Shown one piece after another: positions 43,056 through 54,630 of a stretch of 64,000 nt of DNA. The notes below the pieces were generated by a model. That model was not told the DNA's origin, made no database searches, and worked only from the letters and a program-made list of their open reading frames with translations. Source of the DNA: Adiantum capillus-veneris (lineage: Eukaryota; Streptophyta; Polypodiopsida; Polypodiales; Pteridaceae); assembly GCA_014529385.2 (NCBI GenBank), contig CM043964.1, positions 7,657,997 through 7,721,996 of the forward strand. Reading direction: 5' to 3'. A program made the translations under genes and the position numbers. Numbering within the stretch: position 1 is the stretch's first letter; each line of letters opens with the position of its first letter.

Positions 43056-45432
43056 GTTTGCTTTTTTGACTCGTGCGCTGCTCTTGTGTTGCGTTGTTGG
43101 TCTTGGTTTGTCTGTGCTTGTGAGCGTTGCAGTTCAAAAAGTTTGTTGCGCTGGTCTTGTTCTCCTGATCCTGCTGCTTGCTTTTTGTTGCGCTTGCAAG
43201 TGATGCACTCGTGATGGTGGTCACGTGTTTGGGTCCAAAAAAGCGCAACAGTAGGGCTGCGGGTGCATGGGCCCTTGCTGACATTATTGGCAGGTCACGC
43301 TACAAGGGGTTGGACCCTCATCGCTCTAGTGTGGGATTGGCATCAGGTCGTGAGCTGCCCTGCGTGGAGCCGCGAGTAGCCATCGGGGAGTTGCTCACCT
43401 AGGAGCCGAGAGCAAGCTAAGCTTTATTCAGTTGTGTGCCTCAGCACCTGCGTACGCATTCTGGCCATCTACTCCAGATGCCTGCAGTGGGTTCTGGTAC
43501 TGTACCATTGCGCCGAGGTTAGGGGCTGTTTTGCTCAATCGCCTAAACTGTGCAGGGCCAGGGTGATTAAATCTCGTTGACTTTGTTCACATAGGTAGCA
43601 GCCCTTTTTGACTGAGGGCTTGTCTCCTTCTTTTGCAATGTAATTTGGTTGTGGAGCTGTGTCGAGCTAGACATTTGCTGGATGTGTTTGGCTTACACTT
43701 TGAGACCCGGAGTTGGGTCCGAGGTTCAAGGGATTCTGGATCGCTCTCTCTATTTTGGTACTTGGCTGTCATTTAGGTGTTGTCGGCTACTGTAGACCCG
43801 GGCATACTGTTGCTCTCAGGTTCGAGAAGCTCTCGTGTGTTGATCATTGTTGGAGTATTGTGGGTTCCCCGTTGTATCATACCAGGGGCGGTAATCTGTC
43901 TTCACCTTCAGTAGGCTCTGCTCAATCGCATCGAGTACCTCGCTAGGGGGCTTCTTATCAAGAAACTTAGGTGTTCCTAATCGGCATCCATGACTTCGAT
44001 GGCTGGTGCATTCAACGTTGCTCCTCGTGAGCATAAGGCCGCAATACAATAGCACGAGCATCACAACAAATCTGGCCTTGACCTCCCAAGACACTCATTT
44101 ATTGTCATGTTTGAAACCAAACTTGGCTCGCACCATGTTACCTCCTTGCATTTTGTCTGCCCCTCCAGCTCAGGCTCCACTCGCTCGTGCCATCTTGACA
44201 TTCGACCAGATCGTCCACTGTAGTGCAGGACGGCTCAGGTAAAGGCATAGCCAGCCCTTTGCTTGCATCATGTCTGGCCAGTCAAGCCAGCTCTGGGGGC
44301 TCAATGTCCTAAAAAAAAAATCAGTCGAAACTTTGCTCCATGCTTATCATTGAATGGATAGTTCTCCCGTGTATCAAGTGAGTACAATGATTGTGACCAG
44401 GACACCAATTCTTACTAATGGCTGCTCATCTGCCCAAACTTTCGCGACAACATGCTTGGCCGTTCACTAGTTCACAGGCCGCCTCAGTCGAGGGGAGTTT
44501 GACTCCTCCAACCGCACCATACCTGATCTACCGAACCATGTTTGGAAAGCCCAACTCTTGATGGCCAGGATTTGTGAATACTTGACGAACGGACACCTCA
44601 TCTTGAGTGCCAAATCCGGAAACTGGTGGTTCATTACATCTTCATCGAAGTGGAATTTCACACTCGCCATAATCTGCCCCTACCTGCCAAGGCGCATGTC
44701 CGTTGAGAACAACCCGAAAGGTGCTGCCTCTAGTTTCTTTAACTTTGCATACACCCACTCGACGACCCTCTGCCTTTGCCAATGATAGCACTAGCATTAC
44801 GCACATGCAACGGCTGTCTCGTATCTCACAGGCGCAATCTTTTTATGTTGTGGTTATATCTTTGCTGAGCTGCCTCTACTTCCAACAACTCACAAAGCTC
44901 AGTAAGCCCAACCTTGGGCATCAGTCCTTCATTAGCTTTTGGCTTATGCATGTCTACCTATGCTCACATTTGCCCATTGGCTGAGGGGAGTGAATCAATA
45001 GACTCGACCTAGCGCTCTTTATGATCATCCTCGCTTGAGTGGCTCACAATCTTGCTACCTGGCTCGGAGGCCTCCATATACGTTGCCTCTCATGCAGAAG
45101 CTCATGATGTTATGCATTGTATGGAAAACATTGAGAGACTTCGTTTTCCTGCATGAGAAAATTTCTAAATCTTCTTGTGTATGTAACATGGCGAGGGCTT
45201 TGAAACGTGACATTTTCCAAGATTAAATAACTTGTTTGCTTGCTCATCCAAAAAGAAATCATATTTGGCGCAAGCTTGTTTGCATCCTTTCAAGAAGTTC
45301 GCTCCCGTGCCTCGTTCTCACTTTCCTTTTATAAGTGTGCTGCTCCTAGGATGTTTTTTGCGCCCTCTTTGCTTTGCTCAACTATTCAATGCTATGGTTA
45401 ATTGGATGCTTCCTTTTCTTTTCCTCTTGCAG
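43056..45432 (+). other. Candidate long intron 1 of the RPA-like gene
   Basis: 2.4 kb ending in TTTTCCTCTTGCAG. It contains several short frames (43205-43402, 44558-44785) without recognisable family. They could be captured gene fragments, common in Helitrons, but nothing can be identified. Confidence 0.4.
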
Positions 45433-45695
45433 AGCTGCGTAGGTTCTTTGAGTCTCCTCCATGCCCTGCAGGGAAACGTTCATCGCACATGGTAGTGTCG
45501 AGCTCTGCCGGGTCGCCGCCAAATTCAGGCTTCGAGGAAATCGTAGCTGGGAAGAGGTGTAGGCGTGCCTTGCTTCAAGGAAGCCCTGCTAGCGATCCCG
45601 TTGGCAGTGCAAGTATGGCCGGTGTGCACAAGCATTCTTTCTGGTCGAATAGTCTTGACGTGTCTACGATGTTCTTCTCCACAACGCATTCTTGA
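45433..45695 (+). CDS. RPA-like gene, candidate exon 2
   Basis: Frame ELRRFFESPPCPAGKRSSHM, SSSAGSPPNSGFEEIVAGKR, GSPASDPVGSASMAGVHKHS. Low-complexity and Ser/Pro/Gly-rich, like the N-terminal linkers of RPA proteins. The donor site is not fixed: the open frame runs to 45695, 15 bp before gypsy G1b. Confidence 0.4.
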
Positions 45696-45709
45696 TTGTT
45701 GAGTTGCGT

Positions 45710-46851
45710 TGTGAGCGAGATGAAAACACACACAGCGCCTCTATAACGACCCGACACACACTCTTGGGAAGATACACACACACACTAGGGGGCACCACTC
45801 GGCTTACACAACACACCTGGCCGAGACAAGGAACACACCTCTGGAGTGAGAGGAAAGAGACTATCCACTTGCCCACTCCACACAGACACACACACACACA
45901 CACACACCCAAAAAACTCAGCTCAAAAGAGGAGAATTTCTGATGTTTAGATACAAATGATCTTGGGCCAACACCAATGGGGCAAACAGCTCACACAATAT
46001 GGGTAAAAGATACTAGATACAATCACAAACTAGAGCAGAAACTTCGCTCATAGGAGATACTTACACAGAAAAACAGCAGGAAAAGAGTGAGGAATTTGGA
46101 AAAATGGACAGCGCCATCGCGTCCGGAACGGCCCAAAACCCCAGTCTACAATGTCAAAGTGCTCAAATCCGACCTCGATGAGCAGTTTACGGCCAAAACA
46201 GGCTCCAAAATGAGCAAAAACACACCTGCGGCTGTTCCTCCTCTCTTCTCCACATTTTTTCTGGTCTTCTCTCTGTTTTTTCAGTTCCCACACTTAGCTT
46301 TTTTAGTTGGGCACCCTTGGCCTTTTAGATGACCTCAAACGGACCCCGAACAGGCCAAAAACTGACCTCGCAGTGCATAGTTGTCACCTTTTTGCATCAT
46401 TCGCACACCTGGCACTCAGCTTTTTTCCAATAATGCATCTCGCCACCACGTGAAGTGGCCCCAAAAATTGGTCCTAATGATGACCTTTCTGCATAACTCT
46501 CACCAGAAAACACCCACGTTGTGTCCATCCTCATCCGCGTGCAAATATTGACCTCGTTCGCCCTCCTGACGCCACTAGATGCCATCTGACGCACCTGCTG
46601 ACCTCACGTCGTCGGCCCGCGGATAGCTTCCTCGAGAAGTTTTATGCGCTACCAACTCCTCCTTATTGTATAAAAAACACAGTGGTACTGGTAATAGTGA
46701 AAATCGATGCACTATGTACACCCTGTCCTACCTGTACACATGTGGGCCCCACATAACCACCTGGCTAAGGAAAATGGGCAATCCTTTATTTGATGCACCA
46801 TGCATGTGTATGTACATATGCGCAATCCCTTGCTCCAAAAAACTCCTGACA
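45710..46851 (-). repeat. G1b 3' LTR
   Basis: In plus orientation starts TGTGAGCGAGATG and ends ACTCCTGACA; 1,142 bp. It contains CA repeats at 45888-45906. Confidence 0.92.
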
Positions 46852-46870
46852 TAATTTGCCCATCCCCTAG
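46852..46870 (-). other. G1b polypurine tract
   Basis: On the coding strand AGGGGATGGGCAAATTA directly precedes the 3' LTR start TGTCAGGAG. Confidence 0.75.
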
Positions 46871-46879
46871 CCTGCTAGA

Positions 46880-49684
46880 TCATTCATGATCAGCAGCAGC
46901 AAAGAGAGATATGAGACTCGCCGCATCACAGGTCTCCTCATCCCTCACCAACACTCCTTGATCCACAGACAGCTCATCTTGCTCCACCATCATCAATCTA
47001 GCATGATACAATTTAAGACGCAACCCATTTATCCTTGACTTATGTAGAACATCATCCAGGTTAGCCAGCTGATATGTGCCATTTGGAAAACACTCCACTA
47101 CCTTGAAAGGGCCTTCCCACTTAATTTGAAACTTCTTTTGGAAGGGGTTGTCCAGCTTACTGTTGTAGCGCAAAACCAAGTCATGTTTCTTGATACCCTT
47201 ACTTTTGACCTTTTCATTTATCTTTGCCAAAGCCTTATCCTGCATGTGCCCATAATGCTCCAATGCGCTCATCCTATCCAACTGGACCTCTTGTAACTGC
47301 AAGAGCCTCTCTTTGAATGCATCACTAGGCGGCCCAAGAAACTTCTCTAACATCTTGACCGCAGGCAACTCTACCTCCACAGGCAATAGTGCTTCCTTTC
47401 CATACACCAAATGAAATGGAGTAAACCCTATACCTGTCTTCACCGAAGTACGGTAAGCCCATAATGCACTAGGCAATTCCAAATCCCAATTCTTTCCTTG
47501 GTGCTCTGTCACTTTAGAAAGAATTTGTACCAACTCACCATTGAATCTTTCATTTAATCCATTACACTGTGGGTAATAAGGAGTGGTATGCTGGTGCTTA
47601 ATCTTCATCTTTGCACATAAAAAATCTAGCAGTTTAGCTCGAAATCCTGGCCCCTTATCTGAAAGTAGCTCTAATGGCACCCCAAACTTGCAACATATTT
47701 CATCATACACAAATTTTGCCACATCCTTTGCAGTGATCTGTTTTACTGCTATAGAAAGATAGTCCACTGCCGTCAAAATATAGCTTTTGCCCCTGCTTGT
47801 GATAGGTAACGGGCCTATTGCATCAATCCCCCACTTTTCAAACACATCAAACGCCATAATGGTTTTTCGTAGCTCCGGCTTCAACACTCTCTTCCCAAAT
47901 GCTTGACACCTATTGCAAGACCTACACCAATGGTGAACATCCTTGTGCAAACTAGGCCATACATACCCCTCTTGCAAAATCTTATGCAAGGTGATCTTTA
48001 GAGCAAAATGGCCACCACATGCGCCTTCATGATTCTCTTCCAACACTCTGTAAAGCTCCTCCCGCCAAGGTACACGTCTCAACACGAGATCGGCCCCTTT
48101 CATGTATAAGACATCACCAATCAATTTGTACATGTATGCTCTACGCACAAAGCCATACTTCTTAGACTTATGAATCTCCTTTGGAATGATTCCTGTTAGC
48201 AAAAACTCCTCTTCTTGAGCCAAACTTTCCCGGCCATGATAAAGAGGTAAAGTGGTCCTCAACACGAATAGCTCCCCAATCATGCCTTGAGCTGCTTCAT
48301 GTGCCTCTCCATTTAGAGCACGTTCAATGTGTCTGATGCTCCATGCTTCAAACTTTTTTAACAGGCCTTTAATTCTAAAGCACATTTCCTTCAATGAGGT
48401 GTTCTTGCTCTTCCACACACCCAGCACTTGCTTCACCACTAACAAGGCATCACCTTTTATGCTCAACCTTCGAACCCCATGCTTCAAACAAATGTGTAAT
48501 CCGGCTTCCAATGTAGCATATTCAGCATCATTGTTACTATGCGCATCCAATTTGAACCCTCTCTTGCATACTAGCTTCCCCTCTGGATCATAAAGTGCTA
48601 TACCCCCTGAAGCTGCATCATGGCTCTTTCTGTATGAACCATCAAAGAACAACACATGTGCATTGCTGATCTGTGGCACTTCTTCAACTACCTTTCTCAC
48701 CACCTCTTCCTTAACAATAAGGGGATTCTCCTTGTAGGTCAACAAATAAGCTAGGGTAGCCCTTGTACTATCTTCCACTAGAAAAGAGAACTCAAACTCT
48801 TGCAGCTCAATTACCCATTTCTTCACCACATTTGACATGTTAATACCATTAATTAACTGTGGCAAAAAAGCATAACTCGTCAAGAAAACAAAAGGCCGTG
48901 GTAGCAAGTAATGACAAAATCGTCGACAAGCAAATATTACACTGGCCATCACTAGCTCTACTTCCGATAACTTTCTCTCCGCTACCAACTTCACTCGGCT
49001 TGCACAATACACTGGCCTCATATAATGGCTGCCCTTCCCCTTTTGCAATAGCATGGCTCCAATGGCATCATCCCCTACTGATGGATTTACATAAAAAACT
49101 TTCTCCCAATCAGGAGCCTGCATGGCTGACAACCCCCCTAACACCTCTTTCACCTCTTGAAACACTTCTTCACACTTGTCATCCCATTGCAATGGATCAT
49201 GCTTTGCCACTTGCTGTAATGGATAAAGAAGCTGCGAAGACAATGGAATAAACCGTGCCATGTACTTCACTTTGTGTATAAAGGTTGCCAATTGCTTCGT
49301 ACTCATAGGTGATGGAAGAAGAATAATAGACTTAACCTTGTCTGGATCAGCCTCAATGCCATTTTCTGACACCATGTGGCCCAATAACTTCACCCTTGGC
49401 TGTGCTAGATGACATTTCTTTGGATTTAGTTGTCCTCCACATTCATCATATCGAGCCAATACCATCTGTAGCTTCTCATGGTGATCAGCCCTACTGCTAT
49501 AGACACAGAAGTCATCCATAAAAGCTTTAACACAACTACCAATGAATGGTTCCAACACCCAATTTGCTCTCTCTTGATAGAAGGAAGGTCCATTTGACAA
49601 CCCAAATGGAAGTACCGTGTAGCAATAGCAGCCCCATGGCATAATGAAAGTTGTTTTTGTTCGGTCTTGAAGAGCAATCTTCAA
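46880..49684 (-). CDS. pol: G1b pol: RT C-terminal half, RNase H, second RNase H, integrase
   Basis: 934 open codons. RT: MPWGCYCYTVLPFGL and FMDDFCVY (residues 55-59). Gypsy RNase H: VNPSVGDDAIGAMLLQ (about 199-214) to VEDSTRATLAYL. Second RNase H: VLFFDGSYRK (Asp348), NNDAEYATLEAGL (Glu388), IKGDALLVVKQ (Asp412); the usual final Asp is not evident (NGEAHEAA). Integrase: HEGACGGHFALK (His552, His559), CRSCNRCQ, GIDAIGPLP (Asp621), LLSDKGPGF (Asp676), NGLNERFNGE (Glu712), and tail WEGPFKVVECFPNGTYQL without a chromodomain. The first residues (KIALQD) continue the RT begun in another frame at 50724. Confidence 0.93.
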   Translation of the reverse strand: MKIALQDRTKTTFIMPWGCYCYTVLPFGLSNGPSFYQERANWVLEPFIGSCVKAFMDDFCVYSSRADHHEKLQMVLARYDECGGQLNPKKCHLAQPRVKLLGHMVSENGIEADPDKVKSIILLPSPMSTKQLATFIHKVKYMARFIPLSSQLLYPLQQVAKHDPLQWDDKCEEVFQEVKEVLGGLSAMQAPDWEKVFYVNPSVGDDAIGAMLLQKGKGSHYMRPVYCASRVKLVAERKLSEVELVMASVIFACRRFCHYLLPRPFVFLTSYAFLPQLINGINMSNVVKKWVIELQEFEFSFLVEDSTRATLAYLLTYKENPLIVKEEVVRKVVEEVPQISNAHVLFFDGSYRKSHDAASGGIALYDPEGKLVCKRGFKLDAHSNNDAEYATLEAGLHICLKHGVRRLSIKGDALLVVKQVLGVWKSKNTSLKEMCFRIKGLLKKFEAWSIRHIERALNGEAHEAAQGMIGELFVLRTTLPLYHGRESLAQEEEFLLTGIIPKEIHKSKKYGFVRRAYMYKLIGDVLYMKGADLVLRRVPWREELYRVLEENHEGACGGHFALKITLHKILQEGYVWPSLHKDVHHWCRSCNRCQAFGKRVLKPELRKTIMAFDVFEKWGIDAIGPLPITSRGKSYILTAVDYLSIAVKQITAKDVAKFVYDEICCKFGVPLELLSDKGPGFRAKLLDFLCAKMKIKHQHTTPYYPQCNGLNERFNGELVQILSKVTEHQGKNWDLELPSALWAYRTSVKTGIGFTPFHLVYGKEALLPVEVELPAVKMLEKFLGPPSDAFKERLLQLQEVQLDRMSALEHYGHMQDKALAKINEKVKSKGIKKHDLVLRYNSKLDNPFQKKFQIKWEGPFKVVECFPNGTYQLANLDDVLHKSRINGLRLKLYHARLMMVEQDELSVDQGVLVRDEETCDAASLISLFAAADHE

Positions 49685-50724
49685 TTGAAATAGCCTGAAA
49701 AACCATCACACACATTGTACCTCTCATAACCTGCCACTGAATCCAAGATATGATCGATGGATGGAAGAGGATATGGGTTCTTCTTAGTGGCTGCGTTTAA
49801 GGGTTTAAAATCTACACAAATCCTCCACTTCCCATCCTTCTTTGGGCTGACTACTACTGGACTCACCCATTCTGTGGTCTCCACTAGAACTATGAACCCT
49901 GCCTTCAATAACTTGTCCACCTCTACCCGCAAGGCTTCCATTTGCTCTTGACCCATCCTTCTTAGCCTTTGCCGCACTGGCTTAGCACCTTCTTTCAGCT
50001 CTATTTGCATCTCTTCGCCCTTGAACCCTCTGATCTCTTCATATGAAGTAATGAACAAATCAGGAAAACTAGCCAGCATGTGCAAATATATATCCTTCTC
50101 CATAGCTGAGAGGTCTCCACTAATCATTTGCGTCATTAATTCCTGCTTCTTTGACAACTCAACCTTGGTTTGCATCAGCCCTTCAATCAATTCATAAGGC
50201 CCTTCACTTTCATCTTCAACCTCATTCGCAAATGCAACTAAACCAATCTCTTGGATTTCTTTGTCCATCAAAAGAAATGCAACATCAGCATCCTCATCAC
50301 TGCTGGTAGTGCTATCACTGTCCTCATCTGTCACCGTGGAAGAGTCTTCATCACTAGACTCATCCTCATCTTCATAAAGCTCCTCTAATCGTTTCCTTGT
50401 GTCCATATTATAAAGCTTCTTGGTACCTGTCTTTCCATAGAGGCTAATCGTACCATGTCGCCAATCTTGAACAGCTCCCACTGCACGTAACCATGGTCTG
50501 CCCAGTATAATAGGATATGCTCCCAACCCTGCTGGCATCACATGAAAATCAACCACTGCCTTTGCATCATATGCCTCCACTTCTAAGCTCTTTACAACAC
50601 CTAAGCATTTTACTTTTTTGATGGTTTGCCAATCTGATCCGAAAACCTGACACCCCAGCCACTGTGACACCATCTTCTCACGCATGAGTGTGTTAATGCA
50701 TATTTGGGCTCCGCCATTCCACAT
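49681..50724 (-). pseudogene. pol: G1b protease and RT N-terminal half
   Basis: Starts WNGGAQIC, the protease active site with Asn in place of Asp, then YPIILGRPWLRAV, an acidic Ser/Asp/Glu spacer, LRRMGQEQME, WVSPVVVSPKKDGKWRICVD and VCDGFSGYFN, ending at TGA. RT continues one base out of frame at 49684. The same frame change occurs in G1a. Confidence 0.88.
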
Positions 50725-51128
50725 ACCAACCCCTTATCACGTCAACAAATTTACTTCCTCCTTTTATGCCACACAATCTACTATTGGACAAATGTCTTGT
50801 AGCTCTCCATTGCCAACACCTCACTGAACCTCTCTCTGGCTCTTTCTCCATTGGGCTAACACCATCCTCCTCTCCACTGTCGCTTTAGCTTAGGCACCAT
50901 CTCTATTACAGCCTGCCCAAAAGTAACATCTGCCTTCCTGCTCGTATCGTTGCAGATCCTCCTCAAGTCATAGCTTAATTGCCCATCCCCTAGTGGAAAT
51001 CTGAAACATGAAACTTTCAACGAGCTCTCCTTTTCCTCTTTAGCCTTGACATCCTCGCCTTCATGGCTCTTTCCTTTCTTCTTACTAGGCACTTCTTCCT
51101 TCCTTATCCTCTGTGGTCCTTTTCCCAA
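50725..51128 (-). pseudogene. G1b gag-protease linker
   Basis: KKKGKSHEGEDVKAK, FPLGDGQLSYDL, SRKADVTFGQAVIEMVPKLK. It is the counterpart of 10560-10900, with several 1-base losses. Confidence 0.75.
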
Positions 51129-52430
51129 TAGGCATCACTAATGTATCCTCTAGCTTTGATGCATTCTCCAAGGTGACTACACTTAGCACTTTTGTCTTTC
51201 CCTTTTCCTCCTGGGTCAGTCCACTGGTTCCTTCGTCTCCCTTAATTTCGATGCCATAATCATTTGACCTTGTTAGCACCTGTCTTGGCAATGGATACAT
51301 GTCTCCCCCCATCCTTGGTGGCTTATCACATTGCGGGCTGATGTGACCCAACTCTCCACAATTATAACATGTGGGCGTCTGCCTCCAAAACCTACCATTG
51401 CTTTGTCCAACACCATTCCTAGGCCTTTCTTCACCTCCTGGCTGATTTGCAAACCTCCCTCGACCTCGATTATTTCCCACTTGACCTAACATGTTTAGGC
51501 TGAGATTCTTCATCAAATCTACCATTTGCCTCATGTCTTGCCTTAGCCCATCATCTTGCACTGCTGTAGTGACCACTGCTAGCATAACCTGAGTAGTAAT
51601 AGGAACCACTGGTTCATGATGAACCCCTGACATGCGCCCTTGTAAAGACTCTATAGCTTGAAATTCAGACCTCATTGGCAAAGACTCCACCCCTAACTGG
51701 CTCATTTTCCTCAGCTTCCACTCTTTGTTCCTTGCTACCTCTAGTACATCCTCATATGTCCTAGGCTTCTTTAGCTCCACTCTCCAACGTATATTCTCCC
51801 AAAGACCAGACATTGCGTCATGATGAACCCTGACATGCGAACTTGTTAAAGACTCTATAGCTTGAAATTCAGACCTCATTGGCAAAGACTCCACCCTAAC
51901 TGGCTATTTTCCTCAGCTTCCACTCTTTGTTCTTGTACCTCTAGTACATCCTCATATGTCCTAGGCTTCTTTAGTCTCCACTCTCCAACGTTATTCTCCA
52001 AGACAGCAAGAACCTGTCCTTCTTCATCATGTCAGGCGGGGGTACCTGTGGTGCTAAATCCTTGCACATTCGCTCATGCCAATGAAAACTTACGTATGTA
52101 CGCATCTACTGGCTACCTTCCTTTTGCACCAAAGCCTATACGTCTTGCCACACCTTGTCAGGATCTTCTATCTTCACAAACTCCACTTCCAACCCATGTT
52201 GTAGATTGTCCCAACTCACTTACAGGTGGATCAACCATACGCAACTCCTCTTCAATGCTTTAGACCAAACTCGTGCATCACTCTTCAAACAAATTTGGAG
52301 AAGGGAAACATTTGCGTAGGGTCATGAATCTGGTTGCTAATGCAGGCAACCTCCATCTTTTCAAAAATTCTTCCACATATTCATCATTCTTCATGAAACT
52401 CGGGATAAGAGAAAGCCATGGCTACCAAAT
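51085..52430 (-). pseudogene. gag: G1b gag with zinc knuckle, damaged
   Basis: Open from 51894 to 51085: LWENIRWRVELKKPRTYEDV, LSLNMLGQVGNNRGRGRFAN, knuckle CYNCGELGHISPQC (about 51319-51360). The N-terminal half (51895-52430) matches G1a gag but has many single-base losses and no open frame. A segment of about 190 bp (51640-51833) is repeated in tandem at 51834-52015. Confidence 0.85.
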
Positions 52431-52564
52431 TATGATGCTTTGAGAACCCCTTTGAACACGTGCAAGAACCAAAACTTTTCACTACCAATCCCCAGAAACT
52501 TCAATGGAGCTCAACTTTAGATAAGGAAACAAACACATGCACATCAATGAGTTTTCATAGTTAA

Positions 52565-52792
52565 TCATCGGAATGACAACAGGCAAAGGAATTCCAGGAT
52601 CTCTCTCAATCTTCTTGTCCCAAACATAAAGACTATGCGCTGCTGGAAAAAGATCTTCCTGGACACATGAACATTAATCTGAATTCTTTGAGTTAAATGA
52701 AAAGGAGTGAACTGAGGGCCATTTTGATCATCCATTAAAGCCAACCATGAAGTCCAAGAAGGCACACCTGACTCAACCTCTGATTTTGCCAA
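52565..52792 (-). CDS. Conserved pre-gag reading frame (ORF1-like), G1b
   Basis: 75 codons ending LREILEFLCLLSFR, with DDQNGPQFTPFHLTQRIQ and INVHVSRKIFFQQRIVFMFG. It matches 9095-9349 of G1a nearly residue for residue and G3 (34321-34587) at about half the positions. Function unknown; see the G1a entry. Confidence 0.5.
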   Translation of the reverse strand: MAKSEVESGVPSWTSWLALMDDQNGPQFTPFHLTQRIQINVHVSRKIFFQQRIVFMFGTRRLREILEFLCLLSFR

Positions 52793-52799
52793 ATTTCAG

Positions 52800-53432
52800 C
52801 AGCATAACAGCATAAATGGCTCAAGATACCAAAAAAACTAGCCATCATAACTTGGGAAAATTTCGACAGAGTTTCCCCAAAAGTAGAGCAGTAGGAACCC
52901 AAAATATAGATGGCTATGTATGCATAAACTGTCAACAATAGAACCCGAGCATCAAGTAGGACTCACTAGTACATAGCTATGGCGAGGTTACAAAAAGGGT
53001 GCTCCAGCTACCTGTATCACCGAAAGGATCTCCACATTTGAGAATCCCCCAGCTCAATAAAAACCTCACGCTATCGACCCTCACGAAGGCTAATGCAAAT
53101 CGCATATAGTCAAGTCTCAGAAATGACTATCTTCCAGACCAAGTTCAGAAATGGCTGGGGAAAAAACATACAACAAATACAACCAAGTATGGCTCAACAA
53201 ATGCGTACAATGGCAGTTTCCACAAGTAACGTACAATCCAGCAGACAATGCGCTCAAATAGGCGCCATGTGATGAATTCCACACAACAACTGCAAGTGAC
53301 ATCACTGCTAGTATATCACTGTACTCCAGCTACCTGTACCTGTGTGAATCACTTGTACCTGTACCTGTAACCTGTAACTTGTAATCCGAAGCTCGAAGCT
53401 CGAAGCTCGAAGCAGAAGGTACTCGAAGAAGA
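52800..53432 (-). other. G1b leader
   Basis: Contains the block shared with the copia leader (52996-53120) and a TTTCGACAGAGTTTCC motif at about 52860-52876 that also occurs in copia. GAAGCTC short repeats lie at 53391-53413. Confidence 0.6.
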
Positions 53433-53450
53433 TCCTCAGTGGGGGCACCA
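53433..53450 (-). other. G1b primer-binding site
   Basis: TGGTGCCCCCACTGAGGA on the minus strand, four bases from the LTR end. Confidence 0.7.
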
Positions 53451-53454
53451 AAAG

Positions 53455-54595
53455 TGTGAGCGGGATGAAAAACACACACAGCGCCTCTATAACGACCCGA
53501 CACACACTCTTGGGAGATAACACACACTTAGGGGGCACCACTGGCTTACACAACACACCTGGCCGAGACAAGGAACACACTTTGGAGTGAGAGGAAAGAG
53601 ACTATCCACTTGCCCACTCCACACAACACACACCCACACACACCACACACACACACACACCAAAAACTCAGCTCAAAAGAGGAGAAGTTCTGATGTTTAG
53701 ATACAAATGAGCTTGGGCAACACCAATGGGCAAACAGCTCACACAATATGGGTAAAAGATACCAGATACAATCACAAACTAGAGCAGAAACTTCACTCAT
53801 AGGAGATACTTCCACAGAAAACAGCAGGAAAAGAGTGAGGAATTTGGCAAAATGGACAGCACCATCGCGTCCGGAACGGCCCAAAACCCAGTCTACAATG
53901 TCAAAGTGCTCAAATCCGACCTCGATGAGCAGTTTACGGCAAAACAGGCTCCAAAATGAGCAAAAACACACCTGCGGCTGTTCCTCCTCTCTTCTCATGT
54001 TTTTTTCTGGTCTTCTCTCTGTTTTTTCAGTTCCCCACACTTAGCTTTTTTAGTTGGGCACCCTTGGCCTTTTAGATGACCTCAAACGGACCCGACGAAC
54101 GGCCAAAAACTAACCTCGCAGTGCATAGTTGTCACTTTTTGCATCATTCGCACACTGGCACTCAGCTTTTTTCCAATAATGCATCTCGCCACCACGTGAA
54201 GTGGCCCCAAAAAGTGGTCCTAATGATGACCTTTCTGCATAACTCTCACCAGAAAACACCCACGTTGTGTCCGTCCTCATCCGCGTGCAATATTGACCTC
54301 GTTCGCCTCCTGACGCCACTAGATGCCATCTGACGCACCTGTTGACCTCACGTCGTCGGCCCGCGGATAGCTTCCTCGAGAAGTTTTACGCGCTACCAAC
54401 TCCTCCTTATTGTAGAAAAAACACAGTGGTACTGGTAATAGTGAAAATCGATGCACTATGTACACCCTGTCCTACCTGTACACATGTGGGCCCCACATAA
54501 CCACCTGGCTAAGGAAAATGGGCAATCCTTTATTTGATGCACCATGCATGTGTATGTACATATGCGCAATCCCTTGCTCCAAAAAACTCCTGACA
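53455..54595 (-). repeat. G1b 5' LTR
   Basis: 1,141 bp, homologous to 45710-46851. Compared with that copy it lacks single bases at many doubled letters (for example GGGCCAAC versus GGGCAAC), a pattern discussed as a possible assembly error. Confidence 0.92.
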
Positions 54596-54630
54596 GCGTT
54601 AAGATGGTGCTTTATTTTTTTTTTTGCAAG

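Larger units (their letters stand above)
45710..54595 (-). mobile_element. Ty3/gypsy element G1b (Tat-like), almost complete
   Basis: 8,886 bp on the minus strand, with LTRs 45710-46851 and 53455-54595. Flanks GCGT at 45706-45709 and 54596-54599 give a 4-bp target duplication, also seen (with one change) for G1a. It has a primer-binding site, leader, pre-gag frame, gag, protease, RT, two RNase H domains, integrase and polypurine tract. The RT-to-integrase frame is open for 934 codons. Lesions are the RT frameshift shared with G1a, a protease Asp-to-Asn change, and gag damage including a duplication of about 190 bp. Confidence 0.93.
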
